In this document: piece by piece, positions 20,113 through 32,198 of the stretch | How positions within the stretch are numbered: the stretch's first letter is position 1 | Layout: the number at the start of each line of letters is the position of its first letter | Source: Rhynchopus euleeides | Lineage: Eukaryota > Euglenozoa > Diplonemea > Diplonemida > Diplonemidae | Length of the DNA: 64,000 bases | Assembly (NCBI GenBank): GCA_963210315.1 | Contig: OY723296.1 | Location: 1,054,001 to 1,118,000, forward strand | Direction: 5' to 3' | Translations under genes and position numbers: made by a program | Notes under the pieces: generated by a model | Seen by the model: the letters and a program-made list of their open reading frames with translations, nothing else | The model's database searches: none | Told to the model about the DNA's origin: nothing

Positions 20113-20487
20113 GAAGTGCAGTGAAGTGCAGTGAAGTGCAGTGAAGTGCAGTGAAGTGCAGTGAAGTGCAGTGAAGTGCAGTGAAGTGCAGTGAAGTGCA
20201 GTGAAGTGCAGTGAAGTGCAGTGAAGTGCAGTGAAGTGCAGTGAAGTGCAGTGAAGTGCAGTGAAGTGCAGTGAAGTGCAGTGAAGTGCAGTGAAGTGCA
20301 GTGAAGTGCAGTGAAGTGCAGTGAAGTGCAGTGAAGTGCAGTGAAGTGCAGTGAAGTGCAGTGAAGTGCAGTGAAGTGCAGTGAAGTGCAGTGAAGTGCA
20401 GTGAAGTGCAGTGAAGTGCAGTGAAGTGCAGTGAAGTGCAGTGAAGTGCAGTGAAGTGCAGTGAAGTGCAGTGAAGTGCAGTGAAGC
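20113..20487. repeat. (GAAGTGCAGT)n array, distal block
   Basis: About 37 copies of the same 10-bp unit and orientation as the block at 19416-19570. It ends in GAAGCAGAAGCAGAGG, which resembles the TAGTGAAGCAGGAGCAGAGG motif at about 3290. Confidence 0.95.
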
Positions 20488-22794
20488 AGAAGCAGAGGGG
20501 CCCTCAGGGGGGCAAACGGATGACCTTCTCTTCACTCGTTATGCAGGTTGTGTCCGAGATCCGGTGCTATACTTGGCGGACTGTGTGGGCAGGCCCTGAG
20601 GTGGGTGACATGTCTGTGTGTTGGAAACATGAGTTTTGCATCGCAAACCCTCGCAATATCCCAAGCGAGAGGAATGGCCACACCAAGCTCTATTGGGGCT
20701 TCAGTGGAAGGCAGGCCGAACTGATCGGCATGTGTGTGGTTGAAGGGTGGGGGGGGAGGAGGGGGAGGGGAGGAGGGAGAGGAGGGAGAGGAGATGAGCA
20801 GTCTCCAGGAGGCTGTTTCGAAGAAGAAGCCCCCTCTCAATTTCCCCCGCCTCAGTCGGGAAGGCAACACTTTCCGCTGGCTTGGTGTCGTTTAGACAGT
20901 TCCCTGCAGGAGGGGAGGCTCCAGTCAGCAGCTTTGGGGCTAGAGTTAGAAATGCCGAAACCCTGTGTCCGGCACATTCATGGCGGGAGGGGAGAGGGGG
21001 GAAGGGGTGTGTCTTGGTTGAGTGGAAATGGACATGGCTTCTCTCCAGCAGGCAGACTCACTCACCTCACGCGATAGATGTGTACCGCGGTACAGGGAGG
21101 GGGGATGGGTGGTGTGTGGTAATGTGGTAATAAAGTCGACAACGAACAGTAAGGCACAGAAATGACTCTCTTGATGAGGAGAGAGGCGGGGAAGGGGTGG
21201 TGGTGGGGGGGAATAAAACCTTTCACTGTGTTGCTTTCAGTGAAATAGATGGGGGGGGATGACTCACATCACACACCTTGTCCCGTTTACCCATTCCCAA
21301 ATACCCGCTTTCTCGAGATTTTCTCTCAGACTTCGCACTTTGTTCATTCGGGGGTTTTGTCACACCAAGGGGGGAGCGAGCGAAAGGCCTTCAGGGGTAC
21401 TACGGTGGCCTTGTCAGGATTTTGACCAGGTGGTTGACCCGGCCTCAATTGACCAGGGGTGGTTGAACGGGGAGTGAAGGAGAAAAAACCCTGAAAACTC
21501 TGAAAACGGAAAGCACACAACGGCCCACGCCCCCCCCCCCATCCCCTTCACTCATTCCATGCATACAGGGGAGGGGGGGGGGGTGGTGGGATTTTTCTTT
21601 GTGCCAAACAAGTGAGGTGGGGCCTGGACACAGAGGGGGTGGGGGGGTGAAATAAACGCAGGAACTCTGCCATAAGGATAGCGGGGGATGGGTGAGGAGG
21701 GTGGCCCAAAAAAAATGCTTCCGGAGGAAACAGCAGGGCTTGTTGCTGCCTGGTGGATCCGCTGTTTATGTATCACATTCACCCATCCCACCTCACCCCG
21801 CCACGCCTGACGGCGAGCAAGGCCGGGGGGAGGTGGAGTGGGGAGGGGAGGGGGGTCAGGCTTTCGGATACCGACGCCACAACATCGGTGATCACCGGCG
21901 CGCATACACACACAGTTTGGCACACAACACAGAGTCGAGGATACTCCCACAGTGTTGTCCGATGCAACGCACGTCATCCAATTTTTTGAAAAAACAACGT
22001 AAACATCCGTTGGTGTATTGAGCACATCACTCAAAGATAAGGCGCTGTTGTTTCTACGCCAACCCCGGGTGAACAAAACCTGCCACGTGTTTCCCCCCCC
22101 CCCCGGTGAAGGTCGCACCCACCACCCCGCCACTCTATCAACCACCTCAGAGGGAGGTGTTCGCTTTATCGGAATTTCAGGATGCTCTGGAAGGCTCGGA
22201 AACCCTGAGGGAGAGAGCAAAGGTGCAAGAACGGGACATGGGGTGGGATGGGGTGAGGGGGGGGGGGAGGGGGGGTTGCTTCGCTGTCGAAAATCGAGGC
22301 AAGACAGGTCACCCCCCCCTCCTCCCACCCCCCGACACCTTCGAGCGGTGTGAGTCACATGTTTGTAAAGAAGGTGGTGTGGGGTAGGGGGGGAGTGAAA
22401 TAGAGATAGAAGGTGAGGCAGGGGGTGGGGATTCGAATCCTTCGCTCGGATGTGCAAATGCTGCCAGGAAGTGTGAGCCGCTGCCCCTCCGCCCGAACAG
22501 AGATCAAGGGAAACTTGGGGGCAGACCTGATACAGTATTGTCTTACTTTGGTTTGGCACAGAGCAGAAGAGAAAAGCCTCCTTTTTCTCCATCACCCACC
22601 TCCCTCGTCACACCCACCCCCACCCCCCACACACACACACACGTGTGAATATCTCCTTTTGCCGGGAGTGTAGGACACACCGACACAACCCTGCTCTCTT
22701 CGGAGGAGAGAATACAGAGATCTCCACCCCCACACCCCAATAAAAACCCCTCCCCCAGAATGTTCTCCCATGCGGGTCCTTCTCAGAGAGTGGC
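20488..22794. other. intergenic, low complexity
   Basis: No gene could be supported. The region has many poly-G tracts, purine-rich patches (20745-20795) and recurring poly-G plus GTGAAATA/TAGTGAA motifs (about 21640 and 22390). A CTTCACTCGTTATGCAGG stretch (20531-20548) echoes 3328-3350. A short CA tract lies at about 22628-22642. The right end is downstream of the membrane-protein gene. Confidence 0.5.
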
Positions 22795-24672
22795 TCAACC
22801 CCACTTCCTCCGGACATCATCCGAGAGATCCTCCCAATCCTCATCCGCAGAGACGCTGGGCGTGGAATCACCCCCCTCGCTCCTCCCGTCGGCATTGCCT
22901 GAGAACTGGTTTTCAGCGCCTGCCACCCAGCCTCCGCCAAACTCTCCTCCGGCGCCACTCCCCGCAGCTGCACCGCCGCCTGACTCTCCACTGCGCTGCT
23001 GGAGCTGCTCGGCGAGGGAATTGCCGAAACCAGGCTGCATCTGCGGCAGGTCACCCTCCACAAAACACCCTTGGGGTGGCGGTGTGCCCTGTGCGGCAGC
23101 ACCGGAGCTGGGGTGCAACCCATCTGCCGGGGGAGTCCCACCGGCCTGCAGCGACTGCAGGATCCTGGTGAGCTCTGCGTTGCGGGCAGAGCGTTTTGCC
23201 TCCCACCGGCGCTTCCGGGCTGCGCGGCGGAGGGTGTCGGAGTGGAGTAAGCCTTGAGCCTCACCCAGCAGCGCCCTCAGCTTTCTCTCCGCGTTGGTGC
23301 CATCTGCAAAGCTGCTGTAGATCGACATGAGGTCGACGCAGAAGCATGTGACAAACCCGATAAACACAACGAAGGGGGGCGAGATGTGCTTGGGGAACAC
23401 CACTCCGGAGATCCCATCGAGGAGTCGGGCAATGCCGATATCCTGGCGGACTGCACTGGACACCGAGGCGCGTTGGCTGGTGAGGAGTGCGGCAATCCCC
23501 AGGATGTCAAACCCAGCCAGGTCGAGTGAGACGGCGGTGTCGTAGAGTGCAGGGGCCAGCTCCAGCCAAATGAAAAAAAACCTCAGGAGCAGCACGGAGG
23601 ACACGGCGGTGAGCAGCATGTCTTGCAACAGCGCCTGCGATGCGGCGTGATATCTTGCGAGGTCGGCGGAGGCTACCCGGAGGCGCCTGCGGGGCACCGA
23701 GAGGGTGACCAGGCAGCGCAGGTCACGCATGATCTGGACGGCGGTGCTGTTTGTGTTGTTCAGGAAGGTGCCGCGCACCCCGCGGAGTACTAGCCCCAGG
23801 AGGGACGACCGGGACAGCAGCATCAGAATCTGAAACGGTGCAGAGACAGCGTGGGAGAGGAGGAGGATGGCATGCTCTATTGCGAGAGTCACCCGGTTGG
23901 TCGGGACCATCTCCTCTACAGCGCGCACCACGCAGCAGGCGGCGGCGCAGGGCAGCGCGAATGCCGGGGTGAGGATCATGGCAAAGGCGGTGCCGATGGA
24001 CACAGCTTTGAACTGCAGCATCAGGATATACCAGGAATCAGTCCCGGTAAGCACGCTGCGGACCCAAAAGTCGGTGAAGAAGCGCCACACCGAGTCCTCC
24101 GTGTCACAGAGAGAGGAGAGGGAGGGCTTGACCTGGTAGTAGACAAGCGAGTCCGACCGGGCAGCGTCGCGAAAGCGCTGCGTGACAGGGCAATGCTGCT
24201 CGAGTGCATAGTCGCCCCCCCACGCGATGCCGGCAAGCCCAAGGTAAAACGCCGCAGCAAAGAGGAGGGGTGTGACGATGTGGGACACAATGACAATGCC
24301 TTCGAGTCGGGGGGCATCTTCCCCAGGCGTCGCGGCTGGCTCGGCACGGTGCTGCCGAAGAAAGCCCTCGAGACAGCCAAGTGCCTTATGGAGGCGTCGC
24401 TCGGCGCGTTGCTGTCGGTTCAGGCGTGGGCGGGATGACCGCATCTGGGGGGCAGGCAAAGATGTGGGTGGAACAGCGTTGTCGCCCTCGGGGTCACGAG
24501 TCGAAGCGGGTTGGGTATCGTCACCCTCGGATCCCGCGGCAGCAACATTCGGTGTGGCGGTTTCCCGAGGTGGCATCGGGAGAGTACCGTGTACCGTGTC
24601 CTGGAGCAGGGTGACTGTGGGGCGGGGGAAACTTGAAGAAGTGAAGATGTGGTGGTGTGAAATCCCAGACAA
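22795..24672 (-). CDS. polytopic membrane protein of unknown function
   Basis: A single-exon 625-residue frame that I do not recognise. Residues 1-120 are hydrophilic and Pro/Thr-rich with a basic patch (RPRLNRQQRAERRLHKALGC). Likely membrane segments lie near 125-150, 213-252 (possibly a hairpin), 263-290, 350-372, 382-398 and 430-452. Residues about 460-500 form a basic helix (RKLRALLGEAQGLL...AARKRRWEAKRSARNAEL). The tail is Gly/Ala-rich and ends in an acidic DWEDLSDDVRRKWG. The layout of cytosolic ends with six or so membrane passes is compatible with a channel or transporter-like protein, but no family motif is visible. ATG at 24672 is first; ATG at 24576 (MPPRETAT) is an alternative. 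Confidence 0.6.
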   Translation of the reverse strand: MSGISHHHIFTSSSFPRPTVTLLQDTVHGTLPMPPRETATPNVAAAGSEGDDTQPASTRDPEGDNAVPPTSLPAPQMRSSRPRLNRQQRAERRLHKALGCLEGFLRQHRAEPAATPGEDAPRLEGIVIVSHIVTPLLFAAAFYLGLAGIAWGGDYALEQHCPVTQRFRDAARSDSLVYYQVKPSLSSLCDTEDSVWRFFTDFWVRSVLTGTDSWYILMLQFKAVSIGTAFAMILTPAFALPCAAACCVVRAVEEMVPTNRVTLAIEHAILLLSHAVSAPFQILMLLSRSSLLGLVLRGVRGTFLNNTNSTAVQIMRDLRCLVTLSVPRRRLRVASADLARYHAASQALLQDMLLTAVSSVLLLRFFFIWLELAPALYDTAVSLDLAGFDILGIAALLTSQRASVSSAVRQDIGIARLLDGISGVVFPKHISPPFVVFIGFVTCFCVDLMSIYSSFADGTNAERKLRALLGEAQGLLHSDTLRRAARKRRWEAKRSARNAELTRILQSLQAGGTPPADGLHPSSGAAAQGTPPPQGCFVEGDLPQMQPGFGNSLAEQLQQRSGESGGGAAAGSGAGGEFGGGWVAGAENQFSGNADGRSEGGDSTPSVSADEDWEDLSDDVRRKWG

Positions 24673-25605
24673 AGAGTTGCCTCTGAGAGTTTTGAGTCAG
24701 AGATAGCAGGTGTGTAGCTAACAGGGATCCCTAATAAATTTGTACCTACCCCCCCCCCCCACTGCCAGAGACCCCGATAAGAATCCGACCCCCTGACCCC
24801 ACCCGACCCCCGACCCCCTCTTATAAAAGACCCCCGTCCCCCTCTGGGTGTTTCCCGAGGAAACGCGGGTTTCTCCCTCTGTTGCATTGTTCGGGCCCCG
24901 TGCGGATCGTAGTGGGGTCACTTTGTTGGTGTAGGTGCCACACAACACCCCTGAAATGCGGAGGTGGTCCATCAAGAATGGGGGTCGGAATCGAGGGGTC
25001 GGATATGGGGGTCAGAGGGGGTCGGCCCCCTCCCGACCTCCCATTGTTCGCGGGGGTCAGAATACGGGGGGTCGGAAGGGGGTCAGAAAATGGGGGTCTG
25101 AAACTTGGGTCGGAACTTTTGCACTATTTCTCAGGGGTCGGAAAATGGGGGGTTGCAAACTCGGGGGTCGGAGTATGAGGGGTCGGCCCCTGGGGGGGGG
25201 GGGTAGGGGGGGTATCTGCCCTTTAAAAAGCGTGAGAAACACCACATTTTTGAACATCGACTTCTTTTGACGTACCGGCCGTCAAAACCCCCACCAACCA
25301 CCCCAGAACACCGATATTACCCCCTATCCGACACACCAGACCCCCTCATGGCACCTCCAGAGGCTTTTTTGCGACGTCAAAATTTTCTGCCTAGGTTTGG
25401 TACCTGGGCCATCCCTGTGGGAGAGGTGTTCAGATTTTTGCGAACAGTGGACATCTATTTTCAGGGTTTTTGGTGTCTGGCAATGCCGAGGGGTGTGGGG
25501 GGGTGCATTCTGGATCGAGGGCAGGGTCCACCAGACCCGTTCTCTTCCGAGAAACGATATTTTTGACCCCCAAACTTGCAGCCCATCTCCTGTGGGCCTG
25601 TTTGT
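24673..25605. other. intergenic with GGGGTC-rich palindromic tracts
   Basis: At 24,760-24,845 the plus strand is rich in GACCCCC, and at 24,975-25,205 in GGGGGTCGG, so the two can pair as an imperfect long inverted repeat. A G-run (25191-25202) follows. No gene is seen. The stretch GCTAACAGGGATCCCTAATA (24717-24736) vaguely resembles the inner end of element 1 (AAACAGAAATCCCTAACA). Confidence 0.4.
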
Positions 25606-25760
25606 TAGAGGAGGCATAGCAAACAGAAATCCCTAACAAACTTTTGTCTCCGAAATTATTTCGGTCAAAATCTCACGAAAAAAACGAGAAACCAGACCCA
25701 CCGCACATCGAGAATGTCATTTTTCGGTGATTTCCGGGGTCTGTGGGTCCACGTGGGCAC
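25606..25760. repeat. element 1 left terminal inverted repeat
   Basis: About 150 bp matching the inverse complement of 32355-32509 with scattered mismatches, including the shared blocks GAGAATGTCATTTTTCGGTG and CAGACCCACCGCACATCG. The first 15 bases are identical to the ends at 42073-42087 and 54279-54293. Confidence 0.8.
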
Positions 25761-26211
25761 TTGACAACCTCCCCTTCACCCCAGATGGGGTCCCAAACTG
25801 GGCACACAAGGGGTAGAACGTCAAAATAGGAGGGTCTCCGACACACCATCACAAAAACGGGCAATGAAAGGCTTGGGAAGTTGGTTGAAGGGAGGGCGCT
25901 AGTGACCGCATTGAAGCGAAGCGACACACACCTGCGAAACAGAAGAGGCGAAACGTTCTCACCCCAGTCAAAGCAAGCAGAAAGAGACTTGTGTGGAGGA
26001 AAAACGGTGCTCCACTGGGACACGCGCCCCTTGCCCCACTCGGGGGTCGGGGAGGAACGTCTGTCGCGTGGGGTACAATGAAGCCACTCGACACCAGTAG
26101 GTCGCGAGGGGGGTCATGGGTCGGGCGCGGGGGGGCACAGGGGGGCACAGGGGGGGCGCGGGCGGCTCCGCCGCCCGCGCCCGCCATTGTAGGACCCGCC
26201 TCCGACGAGTT

Positions 26212-29200
26212 ACCAAACCTATTTCCTGGCTACCGGGACCTATTATCTGACTACCGGAACCTATTTTCTGGCTACTGGAACCTATTTCCTGGCCACCGGA
26301 GCCTAATTCCGGTCCACCGGAACCTATTCTCTGGCTACCGGAACCTATTCCCTGTCCACCGGAACCTATTTCCCGGCCACCGGAACCTATTTCCTGACTA
26401 CCGGAACCTACTTCCTGGTCACCGGAACCTATTTCCTGGTCACCGGAACCTATTTCCTGGCCACCGGAACCTATTTCCTGGTCACCGGAACCTATTTCCT
26501 GGCCACCGGAACCTATTTCCTGGCCACCGGAACCTATTTCCTGGTCACCGGAACCTATTTCCAGTCCACCGGAACCTATTTCCTGGTCACCGGAACCTAT
26601 TTCCTGGCCACCGGAACCTATTTCCTGGCCACCGGAACCTATTTCCTGGTCACCGGAACCTATTTCCAGTCCACCGGAACCTATTTCCTGGTCACCGGAA
26701 CCTATTTCCTGGCCACCGGAACCTATTTCCTGGTCACCGGAACCTATTTCCTGGTCACCGGAACCTATTTCCTGGCCACCGGAACCTATTTCCTGGCCAC
26801 CGGAACCTATTTCCTGGCCACCGGAACCTATTTCCTGGTCACCGGAACCTATTTCCAGTCCACCGGAACCTATTTCCGGTCCGCCGGAACCTATTTCCTG
26901 GCCACCGGAACCTATTTCCTGGTCACCGGAACCTACTTCCTGGCCACCGGAACCTATTTCCTGGCCACCGGAACCTATTTCCTGGTCACCGGAACCTATT
27001 TCCAGTCCACCGGAACCTATTTCCTGGTCACCGGAACCTATTTCCTGGTCACCGGAACCTATTTCCAGTCCACCGGAACCTATTTCCTGGTCACCGGAAC
27101 CTATTTCCTGGCCACCGGAACCTATTTCCTGGTCACCGGAACCTATTTCCTGGCCACCGGAACCTATTTCCTGGTCACCGGAACCTATTTCCAGTCCACC
27201 GGAACCTATTTCCTGGTCACCGGAACCTATTTCCTGGCCACCGGAACCTATTTCCTGGCCACCGGAACCTATTTCCTGGTCACCGGAACCTATTTCCAGT
27301 CCACCGGAACCTATTTCCTGGTCACCGGAACCTATTTCCTGGCCACCGGAACCTATTTCCTGGTCACCGGAACCTATTTCCTGGTCACCGGAACCTATTT
27401 CCTGGCCACCGGAACCTATTTCCTGGCCACCGGAACCTATTTCCTGGTCACCGGAACCTATTTCCTGGCCACCGGAACCTATTTCCTGGCCACCGGAACC
27501 TATTTCCTGGTCACCGGAACCTATTTCCAGTCCACCGGAACCTATTTCCTGGTCACCGGAACCTATTTCCTGGCCACCGGAACCTATTTCCTGGCCACCG
27601 GAACCTATTTCCTGGTCACCGGAACCTATTTCCAGTCCACCGGAACCTATTTCCTGGTCACCGGAACCTATTTCCTGGCCACCGGAACCTATTTCCTGGT
27701 CACCGGAACCTATTTCCTGGTCACCGGAACCTATTTCCTGGTCACCGGAACCTATTTCCTGGCCGCCGGAACCTATTTCCTGGCCACCGGAACCTATTTC
27801 CTGGCCACCGGAACCTATTTCCTGGTCACCGGAACCTATTTCCTGGTCACCGGAACCTATTTCCTGGCCACCGGAACCTATTTCCTGGCCACCGGAACCT
27901 ATTTCCTGGTCACCGGAACCTATTTCCAGTCCACCGGAACCTATTTCCTGGTCACCGGAACCTATTTCCTGGCCACCGGAACCTATTTCCTGGTCACCGG
28001 AACCTATTTCCTGGTCACCGGAACCTATTTCCTGGTCACCGGAACCTATTTCCTGGTCACCGGAACCTATTTCCTGGCCACCGGAACCTATTTCCTGGCC
28101 ACCGGAACCTATTTCCTGGCCACCGGAACCTATTTCCTGGTCACCGGAACCTATTTCCAGTCCACCGGAACCTATTTCCGGTCCGCCGGAACCTATTTCC
28201 TGGCCACCGGAACCTATTTCCTGGTCACCGGAACCTACTTCCTGGCCACCGGAACCTATTTCCTGGCCACCGGAACCTATTTCCTGGTCACCGGAACCTA
28301 TTTCCAGTCCACCGGAACCTATTTCCTGGTCACCGGAACCTATTTCCTGGCCACCGGAACCTATTTCCTGGTCACCGGAACCTATTTCCAGTCCACCGGA
28401 ACCTATTTCCTGGTCACCGGAACCTATTTCCTGGCCACCGGAACCTATTTCCTGGTCACCGGAACCTATTTCCTGGCCACCGGAACCTATTTCCTGGTCA
28501 CCGGAACCTATTTCCAGTCCACCGGAACCTATTTCCTGGTCACCGGAACCTATTTCCTGGCCACCGGAACCTATTTCCTGGCCACCGGAACCTATTTCCT
28601 GGTCACCGGAACCTATTTCCAGTCCACCGGAACCTATTTCCTGGTCACCGGAACCTATTTCCTGGCCACCGGAACCTATTTCCTGGTCACCGGAACCTAT
28701 TTCCTGGTCACCGGAACCTATTTCCTGGCCACCGGAACCTATTTCCTGGCCACCGGAACCTATTTCCTGGTCACCGGAACCTATTTCCAGTCCACCGGAA
28801 CCTATTTCCTGGTCACCGGAACCTATTTCCTGGCCACCGGAACCTATTTCCTGGTCACCGGAACCTATTTCCTGGTCACCGGAACCTATTTCCTGGTCAC
28901 CGGAACCTATTTCCTGGCCGCCGGAACCTATTTCCTGGCCACCGGAACCTATTTCCTGGCCACCGGAACCTATTTCCTGGTCACCGGAACCTATTTCCTG
29001 GTCACCGGAACCTATTTCCTGGCCACCGGAACCTATTTCCTGGCCACCGGAACCTATTTCCTGGTCACCGGAACCTATTTCCAGTCCACCGGAACCTATT
29101 TCCTGGTCACCGGAACCTATTTCCTGGCCACCGGAACCTATTTCCTGGTCACCGGAACCTATTTCCTGGTCACCGGAACCTATTTCCTGGTCACCGGAAC

Positions 29201-31583
29201 CTATTTCCTGGTCACCGGAACCTATTTCCTGGCCACCGGAACCTATTTCCTGGCCACCGGAACCTATTTCCTGGCCACCGGAACCTATTTCCTGGTCACC
29301 GGAACCTATTTCCAGTCCACCGGAACCTATTTCCGGTCCGCCGGAACCTATTTCCTGGCCACCGGAACCTATTTCCTGGTCACCGGAACCTACTTCCTGG
29401 CCACCGGAACCTATTTCCTGGCCACCGGAACCTATTTCCTGGTCACCGGAACCTATTTCCAGTCCACCGGAACCTATTTCCTGGTCACCGGAACCTATTT
29501 CCTGGCCACCGGAACCTATTTCCTGGTCACCGGAACCTATTTCCAGTCCACCGGAACCTATTTCCTGGTCACCGGAACCTATTTCCTGGCCACCGGAACC
29601 TATTTCCTGGTCACCGGAACCTATTTCCTGGTCACCGGAACCTATTTCCAGTCCACCGGAACCTATTTCCTGGTCACCGGAACCTATTTCCTGGCCACCG
29701 GAACCTATTTCCTGGCCACCGGAACCTATTTCCTGGTCACCGGAACCTATTTCCAGTCCACCGGAACCTATTTCCTGGTCACCGGAACCTATTTCCTGGC
29801 CACCGGAACCTATTTCCTGGTCACCGGAACCTATTTCCTGGTCACCGGAACCTATTTCCTGGCCACCGGAACCTATTTCCTGGCCACCGGAACCTATTTC
29901 CTGGTCACCGGAACCTATTTCCAGTCCACCGGAACCTATTTCCGGTCCGCCGGAACCTATTTCCTGGCCACCGGAACCTATTTCCTGGTCACCGGAACCT
30001 ATTTCCTGGCCACCGGAACCTATTTCCTGACTACCGGAACCTATTTCCTGGCCACCGGAACCTATTTCCTGGCCACCGGAACCTATTTCCTGGCCACCGG
30101 AACCTATTTCCTGGTCACCGGAACCTATTTCCAGTCCACCGGAACCTATTTCCTGGTCACCGGAACCTATTTCCTGGCCACCGGAACCTATTTCCTGGTC
30201 ACCGGAACCTATTTCCTGGCCACCGGAACCTATTTCCTGGCCACCGGAACCTATTTCCTGGTCACCGGAACCTATTTCCAGTCCACCGGAACCTATTTCC
30301 TGGTCACCGGAACCTATTTCCTGGCCACCGGAACCTATTTCCTGGCCACCGGAACCTATTTCCTGGTCACCGGAACCTATTTCCAGTCCACCGGAACCTA
30401 TTTCCTGGTCACCGGAACCTATTTCCTGGCCACCGGAACCTATTTCCTGGTCACCGGAACCTATTTCCTGGTCACCGGAACCTATTTCCTGGTCACCGGA
30501 ACCTATTTCCTGGCCGCCGGAACCTATTTCCTGGCCACCGGAACCTATTTCCTGGCCACCGGAACCTATTTCCTGGTCACCGGAACCTATTTCCAGTCCA
30601 CCGGAACCTATTTCCTGGTCACCGGAACCTATTTCCTGGCCACCGGAACCTATTTCCTGGTCACCGGAACCTATTTCCTGGTCACCGGAACCTATTTCCT
30701 GGTCACCGGAACCTATTTCCTGGTCACCGGAACCTATTTCCTGGCCACCGGAACCTATTTCCTGGCCACCGGAACCTATTTCCTGGCCACCGGAACCTAT
30801 TTCCTGGTCACCGGAACCTATTTCCAGTCCACCGGAACCTATTTCCGGTCCGCCGGAACCTATTTCCTGGCCACCGGAACCTATTTCCTGGTCACCGGAA
30901 CCTATTTCCTGGCCACCGGAACCTATTTCCTGACTACCGGAACCTATTTCCTGGCCACCGGAACCTATTTCCTGGCCACCGGAACCTATTTCCTGGTCAC
31001 CGGAACCTATTTCCTGGTCACCGGAACCTATTTCCTGGCCACCGGAACCTATTTCCTGGCCACCGGAACCTATTTCCTGGCCACCGGAACCTATTTCCTG
31101 GCTACCGGAACCTATTTCCTGACTACCGGAACCTATTTCCTGGCTACCGGAACCTATTTCCTGGTCACCGGAACCTATTTCCTGACTACCGGAACCTATT
31201 TCCGGTCCACCGGAACCTATTTCCTGGCTACCGGAACCTATTTCCTGGCTACCGGAACCTATTTCCTGACTACCGGAACCTATTTCCGGTCCACCGGAAC
31301 CTATTTCCTGGCTACCGGAACCTATTTCCGGTCCACCGGAACCTATTTCCTGGCCACCGGAACCTATTTCCTGGCCACCGGAACCTATTTCCTGGCTACC
31401 GGAACCTATTTCCTGACTACCGGAACCTATTTCCTGGTCACCGGAACCTATTTCCTGACTACCGGAACCTATTTCCGGTCCACCGGAACCTATTTCCTGG
31501 CTACCGGAACCTATTTCCTGGCTACCGGAACCTATTTCCTGGTCACCGGAACCTATTTCCTGACTACCGGAACCTATTTCCTT
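26212..31583. repeat. 21-bp satellite, about 256 units, with higher-order structure
   Basis: The unit is CCGGAACCTATTTCCTGGCCA with variants at the GGCCAC part (GGTCAC, CAGTCCAC, CGGTCCAC, TGACTAC, TGGCTAC, GGCCGCC). The rare CCGGTCCGCC variant lies at 26876, 28178, 29333, 29942 and 30845; all spacings are exact multiples of 21 (62, 55, 29 and 43 units), and neighbouring variant order repeats, so blocks have been duplicated. Edge units at both ends are more divergent (GGCTAC, GACTAC) than the homogenised middle. Long frames run on both strands (repeats NLFPGHR and EIGSGGQ), but several of the six frames are nearly stop-free because 21 is a multiple of 3. Confidence 0.95.
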
Positions 31584-32198
31584 CATGTGCACCTGCAGTC
31601 GGCCCAGTCACATCACCCACAACCATCCACAACTGTCCAGAACCGTCCACAACCGTCCACAGGTGAAAAAGTGCCACAACACCCCCATAATGACCACCTG
31701 GGGGTGATTTTTGGGTGTGGACGGTCTGCCCGAGGACTGGCGACCTCTAACAACGTCTCGCAACCACCAGCAACCTCGAACAACTTGTTTTCAGACCGTG
31801 CGCAACTGTCCACAACCGTCCACAACCGTCCACAGGTGAAAAAGTGCCATAACACCCCCATATTGACCACCTGGGGGTGATTTTTGGGTGTGGACGGTCT
31901 GGCTGTGGCCGTAGAATGCGAAAAAACCGATTTTGGTACTCTATTGGCCTGTGGTGGCCCGTAGAAATGTAGTGATTGCGATTTTGAGCCATTTTCCTAA
32001 GGAAACGGGCCCAGTTGGTAGGAAAATGTGAATTTTTGAATTTAAAATGTAACATCGAGCATTTAGAGAGTGTGGACGGTTGTGGACGGTCGTCCCGGAC
32101 CGATTTGGGACCACTTTTGGTATAGGGTCGAAAAGACAATGCGATTTAAAAAAACATAATTTTTTAGACAGCCAGGTCAGCAGGCTATGCCTCCTCTA
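31584..32198. repeat. shared terminal module (copy in element 1)
   Basis: It contains clusters of CCGTCCACAACC units, two GTGAAAAAGTGCC...ACCCCCAT blocks and the GGGTGTGGACGGTCTG block, then a nearly unique segment of about 300 bp. It ends ATTTTTTAGACAGCCAGG...GCTATGCCTCCTCTA. The last about 400 bp closely match 41720-42087 with a few substitutions (for example GTAGTGATTGC against GAGTGTTTGC). Confidence 0.9.

Noticed and set aside
22418-22445. tRNA-like GATTCGAATCC T-loop
   Set aside because: No matching acceptor, D or anticodon stems around it.
25968-31666. Two overlapping frames of about 1,880 codons on opposite strands over the 21-bp array
   Set aside because: The unit length is a multiple of 3 and several frames lack stops, so length is not evidence of coding. 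Kept only as a repeat with a note in the findings.
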